NCBI GenBank assembly: GCA_030917065.1
Contig: JAUPVL010000044.1
Location: 1-7,225 of the forward strand
Origin: Patescibacteria group bacterium
GTDB lineage: Bacteria; Patescibacteriota; Saccharimonadia; CAILAD01; BJGX01
Direction: 5' to 3'
DNA length: 7,225 nucleotides
Of this stretch, positions 4,799-7,225 are shown in pieces. The translations under genes and the position numbers were made by a program. Position 1 is the stretch's first letter. Every line of letters begins with the position of its first letter. Under the pieces are notes generated by a model, which did no database searches, was not told the origin of the DNA, and saw only the letters and a program-made list of their open reading frames with translations.

Positions 4799-6060
4799 GT
4801 CAGATCCTTACCAGCTATCTTGAGTTTGTCGCCTTTGTTGGCACCTTTGGCACAAAGCTCCTTGAATACACCTTTTTTCTTCAAGATATCTTTGAGACGC
4901 CTTACGCCATCAGGTTGGTCGAGATTGGTCTTGCGAGCAAATCTCTCGATATCTTCTCCTGTGACCTGATAATAATCGGATTTTTTCTCTACTTCAAACC
5001 CTACCTCATCATCTATAGTGATGACCTTGAGCTCATCTTTGACTATACTAGTCTGTTTGGCTGCTTGCTTTTGAGCACTCATTAACATCTTGTTGGTGTC
5101 TTGCATGAGAGTTTGCAGACCCATAGTAGTCACAGCTGAAATAGTATGTATCTTATCTAGTGAAACGCCTATATGCTTGGCTAGTGTTTCACGGATTTGG
5201 TGTAATTTGGCGTCTTCTAGCGTCTCTGATTTAGTCAATACTACTATAAATGGTCTATCGCTGATATCTACCGAGTAGCTCTTGAGCTCGCCACGAATAG
5301 TTTCATAGTCCTTGACGATGTCTTGGCTATTGACGTCTATCAGGTGCAAGAGCACATTGCAACGCTCGATATGACGCAAGAAGTCTACACCGAGACCTTT
5401 ACCTTTGCTGGCACCTTCTATAAGACCTGGTATATCGGCGATCAGAAAGCTATCGTCGTGGATGTCTACTACGCCTAGATTGGGTGAGAGTGTAGTAAAT
5501 GCATATCCGGCTATCTCTGGCTTGGCATTACTCACCATCGAGAGCAAGGTACTCTTGCCGGCATTTGGTAGCCCTACCAGACCAACATCTGCTATAAGCT
5601 TGAGTTCTAGAGTAATCACCTTGTATTCACCATCTTCACCCAGCTCAGCCATCTTGGGAGCTTGGCGAATAGAGCTCTTGAAATGAGCATTACCAAAACC
5701 ACCACTACCACCTTTGGCTATTACTACCTCTTGGCCTTCCTCGGTGAGATCGGCTATGATGACGTCATCTTCTAATATGACTGTGCCATTGGGCACGACC
5801 AGAGTAGTGTCTGAGCCATTTTTGCCATGACGTTGATTGGTGCCACCCGACTCACCGTTTTCGGCGTTCCATAGTCGGTTGACTCGATACTTACTCAAAG
5901 TATTGGTGTTGTGGCTTACCTTGAATATGATATTGCCACCACGACCGCCATCACCTCCATCTGGGCCACCCTTGGGATTGCCACGGCTACTACGGAAGCT
6001 AAGACGGCCATCACCACCTCTTCCAGCTTGTAATTTGACTGTTGCTACATCTGTAAACAT
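4792..6060 (-). CDS. obgE: Obg family GTPase ObgE/CgtA
   Basis: Obg is an essential GTPase that binds the 50S subunit and acts in ribosome assembly and the stringent response. The protein has 422 aa from the ATG at 6060. The glycine-rich Obg domain (about 1-155) contains GRGGDGRLSFR and the repeated GGDGGRGG pattern. In the G domain, G1 is GLPNAGKS (163-170), G2 is Thr in YAFTTL (186-191), G3 is DIPG (209-212) and G5 is SAVTTMGL (308-315). G4, normally NKxD, reads TKSE (276-279). The C-terminal OCT domain (about 345-415) contains VTGEDIERFARKTN and GDKLKIAG. Starting at MFTDVATVKL matches the family start. A longer in-frame TTG at 6075 lies inside the promoter -10 and is rejected. It is the first gene of an operon with the methyltransferase and a small membrane protein, and its message is predicted to be leaderless. 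Confidence 0.96.
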   Translation of the reverse strand: MFTDVATVKLQAGRGGDGRLSFRSSRGNPKGGPDGGDGGRGGNIIFKVSHNTNTLSKYRVNRLWNAENGESGGTNQRHGKNGSDTTLVVPNGTVILEDDVIIADLTEEGQEVVIAKGGSGGFGNAHFKSSIRQAPKMAELGEDGEYKVITLELKLIADVGLVGLPNAGKSTLLSMVSNAKPEIAGYAFTTLSPNLGVVDIHDDSFLIADIPGLIEGASKGKGLGVDFLRHIERCNVLLHLIDVNSQDIVKDYETIRGELKSYSVDISDRPFIVVLTKSETLEDAKLHQIRETLAKHIGVSLDKIHTISAVTTMGLQTLMQDTNKMLMSAQKQAAKQTSIVKDELKVITIDDEVGFEVEKKSDYYQVTGEDIERFARKTNLDQPDGVRRLKDILKKKGVFKELCAKGANKGDKLKIAGKDLTW

Positions 6061-6066
6061 CACTAG

Positions 6067-6095
6067 ATTATACAATACATAGGTGATTTTGTCTA
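6067..6095 (-). promoter_or_regulatory. Promoter of the obgE operon, predicted leaderless
   Basis: On the minus strand, TAGACA (6095-6090, 5 of 6 to consensus) and a perfect TATAAT (6072-6067) are separated by 17 bases. Exactly six bases (6066-6061) separate the -10 from the ATG at 6060. The seventh base after the -10 is the usual start point, so transcription should begin at or next to the A of the start codon. No Shine-Dalgarno could be present on such an mRNA. Confidence 0.78.
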
Positions 6096-6104
6096 TCTAG
6101 TATA

Positions 6105-6133
6105 TTGACCTATGTACACTTTGGTTGTATTAT
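6105..6133 (+). promoter_or_regulatory. Promoter of the two small membrane-protein genes
   Basis: TTGACC (6105-6110) and TATTAT (6128-6133) are 17 bases apart, giving a start near 6140 and a leader of about 35 bases. It is divergent from the obgE promoter, with the two -35 boxes only 9 bases apart. The -10 region TATTATACC is nearly the same as at 3515-3523. Confidence 0.72.
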
Positions 6134-6174
6134 ACCGGCAGTACCTAACCAACAGATCACAAAGCGAGGGCAAA

Positions 6175-6414
6175 ATGAGCAAACAAAATTTTGAAGCCAA
6201 AGATTACGATTTTGCTACGTCATTTTACGCTGTTTGCACCATCTTACTAGTCGGTGGAACTACATTCTTACTAGCTAAAAACATGGTTATTGCGGCTGTA
6301 TGTACTGCGTCGATGGCCACAACTATGTTCATTGCCACCATGATGATGATTATGGGTTCCGTCAAAGAGTCTTTAAAGGGATATATCAAAAACAACATGA
6401 CTAGTAAAAGTTGA
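6175..6414 (+). CDS. Small two-pass membrane protein, 79 aa
   Basis: No family is recognised. The chosen ATG at 6175 has GAGGG (6166-6170) upstream and lies after the predicted transcription start. An in-frame ATG at 6112 lies upstream of that start and is rejected. The N-terminus is polar (SKQNFEAKDYDF). Two hydrophobic segments follow, about 14-35 (FATSFYAVCTILLVGGTTFLLA) and 38-61 (VIAAVCTASMATTMFIATMMMIMG), the second very rich in Met, Thr and Ala. A basic C-terminus (KESLKGYIKNN) comes last. With one Lys-Asn turn between the segments, it should be a helical hairpin with both ends in the cytoplasm. It is the first of two similar-sized membrane genes in one transcription unit. The function is unknown; a holin-like, transporter-accessory or envelope-stress role are all possible and none is supported. 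Confidence 0.72.
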   Translation: MSKQNFEAKDYDFATSFYAVCTILLVGGTTFLLAKNMVIAAVCTASMATTMFIATMMMIMGSVKESLKGYIKNNMTSKS

Positions 6415-6457
6415 GTTTTACAACCAGACGAGCTCTCACACATAGAAGGAGAAGGTG

Positions 6458-6673
6458 ATGGATGAAGGAACTGGAAAGTTTTACCAAGTGACAGTGTTTT
6501 TGGCGGGTATATTAATGACTGGATGTGGCATGGCGGCTGTATACCAAGCCATGGCTGGTAATCGTATTTGGGCAACAGCATGGGTGACCGGCGCACTACT
6601 GAGCTTGATACTCATCCTATCCCTTATTACCGAAGCTATAGTGGCTGTATCTCGTAACAAATCGAATAGTTAA
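6458..6673 (+). CDS. Small two-pass membrane protein, 71 aa
   Basis: No family is recognised. The ATG at 6458 has a strong ribosome site, AAGGAG (6446-6451), with six bases to the start. A GTG codon immediately before it is a less likely start. The layout matches its neighbour: a short polar N-terminus (MDEGTGKFYQ), a first hydrophobic segment about 11-30 (VTVFLAGILMTGCGMAAVYQ), a short loop containing Asn and Arg, a second segment about 38-64 (ATAWVTGALLSLILILSLITEAIVAV), and a short polar tail (SRNKSNS). It lies 43 bases after the first membrane gene, with no terminator between, and is followed by tandem terminators. The two may form a hetero-oligomer or be diverged paralogues. I see no alignable identity beyond the shared topology and a shared Phe-Tyr just before TM1. 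Confidence 0.75.
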   Translation: MDEGTGKFYQVTVFLAGILMTGCGMAAVYQAMAGNRIWATAWVTGALLSLILILSLITEAIVAVSRNKSNS

Positions 6674-6682
6674 GTTTCCGAA

Positions 6683-6720
6683 AACCAGATAGCCAATACC
6701 CATCTGGTTGATTTATTTAT
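6683..6720 (+). terminator. First terminator after the membrane-protein pair
   Basis: An 8-bp inverted repeat, AACCAGAT (6683-6690) and ATCTGGTT (6702-6709), encloses an 11-base loop and is followed by GATTTATTTAT. It starts 10 bases after the stop of the 71-aa gene. The long loop and interrupted T-run make it moderate in strength. Confidence 0.68.
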
Positions 6721-6727
6721 AACCAAA

Positions 6728-6768
6728 AATCCCGGCTGTTTTAGCCGGGATTGTTTTATGTTTGTTTT
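6728..6768. terminator. Strong, probably bidirectional terminator
   Basis: A perfect 10-bp stem, AATCCCGGCT (6728-6737) with AGCCGGGATT (6743-6752), encloses GTTTT. Rightward it is followed by GTTTTATGTTTGTTTT. Leftward the hairpin is followed by a short TTTT run, so it can also end the CHAP gene transcript that stops at 6774. It backs up the terminator at 6683-6720. Confidence 0.87.
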
Positions 6769-6773
6769 ACAAA

Positions 6774-7225
6774 TTAATAAATGTACATAAATGTCGAAGC
6801 GGAAGTTGTACGGTAGCTACGTCGGCCCCATCCACCGCCACCACCCCAGTAGTTCATCTCTGAGACAGTTACAGTATCGCCATTGACACTCTCTACATAA
6901 GCTACGTGGTTGCCACGTTCCCAGGCTACAGCACCTACTCTAGGAGTAGATCCAGTACCATATCCAGATCCTCTGGCAGCACTTAGCCATGTGTAGGCAT
7001 TACCCCAGTTACCAGGTACAGCACGCCTACTGGCTACATACCAAGTACAGTATCCGTATGCATAGGTATTGCCGATAGATCCAGCGCCTTGCAGACCTTT
7101 GACACTATATGCAGTCGTACCGCCACTAGTGCTTGCTGTAGTAGTTGCAACACTTACACTTGGTGCAGGTACTTCTGGCGGTTTCACTCCTTCTGGAATA
7201 ATGATCTTTTGACCATTGAGAGGAG
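6774..7225 (-). CDS. LysM-CHAP peptidoglycan hydrolase (5' end outside window)
   Basis: This is the C-terminal part of a cell-wall hydrolase, about 149 residues in the window. The frame stays open to the right edge. The first visible residues, PLNGQKIIIPEG, match the end of a LysM peptidoglycan-binding repeat. A Pro/Ser/Thr-rich linker of about 35 residues follows, and then a CHAP domain (cysteine, histidine-dependent amidohydrolase/peptidase). Measured from the Val codon at 7187, the catalytic Cys47 is in YGYCTWYVASRR, His94 is in GNHVAYVE, and Glu110/Asn112 are in SEMNYWG. The tail ends soon after the domain, in a Gly- and Tyr-rich stretch. CHAP enzymes cut peptide cross-bridges or the MurNAc-peptide bond. 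A secretion signal would be expected in the missing 5' part. An internal GTG at 7187 could look like a start, but the LysM motif runs through it. The 3' end faces the terminator at 6728-6768. Confidence 0.92.
   Translation of the reverse strand, partial: PLNGQKIIIPEGVKPPEVPAPSVSVATTTASTSGGTTAYSVKGLQGAGSIGNTYAYGYCTWYVASRRAVPGNWGNAYTWLSAARGSGYGTGSTPRVGAVAWERGNHVAYVESVNGDTVTVSEMNYWGGGGGWGRRSYRTTSASTFMYIY

Noticed and set aside
6061..6075. Upstream TTG start adding five residues to Obg
   Set aside because: The TTG lies at the promoter -10 box (TATAAT at 6072-6067), upstream of the predicted transcript start, and the family begins at MFxD.
6112..6174. Upstream ATG adding 21 residues to the 79-aa membrane protein
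   Set aside because: It lies between the -35 and -10 boxes of the gene's own promoter, whereas the ATG at 6175 has GAGGG upstream.
6225..6596. Minus-strand open frame of 123 codons
   Set aside because: It runs antisense across two small membrane genes that have their own promoter, ribosome sites and terminators, and its composition is typical of a shadow.

Overview
The window looks like ordinary chromosome from a small-genome, moderately AT-rich bacterium. The best guess is Patescibacteria (Candidate Phyla Radiation), with Saccharibacteria as the most likely group. The clues are short compact genes, ATGA-type overlaps, many intrinsic terminators, a MurF-like ligase that lacks the usual N-terminal domain, weak or absent Shine-Dalgarno sites on several genes, and a secreted-type LysM/CHAP hydrolase. 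TGA is clearly used as a stop by several genes, so the glycine-TGA code of Gracilibacteria/SR1 does not apply. The phylum is an inference; no rRNA is present to settle it.

Left part (1-3260, all genes on the minus strand). A two-gene islet of unrecognised small proteins (94 aa, then 59 aa, overlapping by ATGA) lies between two minus-strand terminators. Reading leftward in transcription order, mscL is followed by a MurF-type Mur ligase and then a C39-like cysteine peptidase whose start overlaps the ligase stop by ATGA. The ligase/peptidase pair is the most interesting association in the window.

Centre (3261-4016). Divergent, overlapping promoters serve mscL to the left and a tRNA-Ala(GGC) to the right. 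The tRNA has its own terminator. A second promoter of near-consensus form then drives a single 138-aa gene of unknown function, which ends in a strong 11-bp terminator.

Right part (4015-6060, minus strand). The essential GTPase gene obgE heads an operon with an RsmC-like methyltransferase (7-bp overlap) and a small single-pass membrane protein. The obgE promoter is placed so that the transcript should begin at, or within a base of, the A of the ATG, which predicts a leaderless mRNA. A divergent promoter drives two consecutive small proteins, each with two membrane segments, and tandem terminators follow them. The window ends inside a minus-strand LysM-CHAP cell-wall hydrolase.

Several genes concern the envelope: MscL, the Mur ligase, the CHAP hydrolase and three small membrane proteins. 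Others concern translation and ribosomes: tRNA-Ala, Obg and the RsmC-like methyltransferase. I see no mobile element, phage gene, CRISPR array or clear sign of recent transfer.
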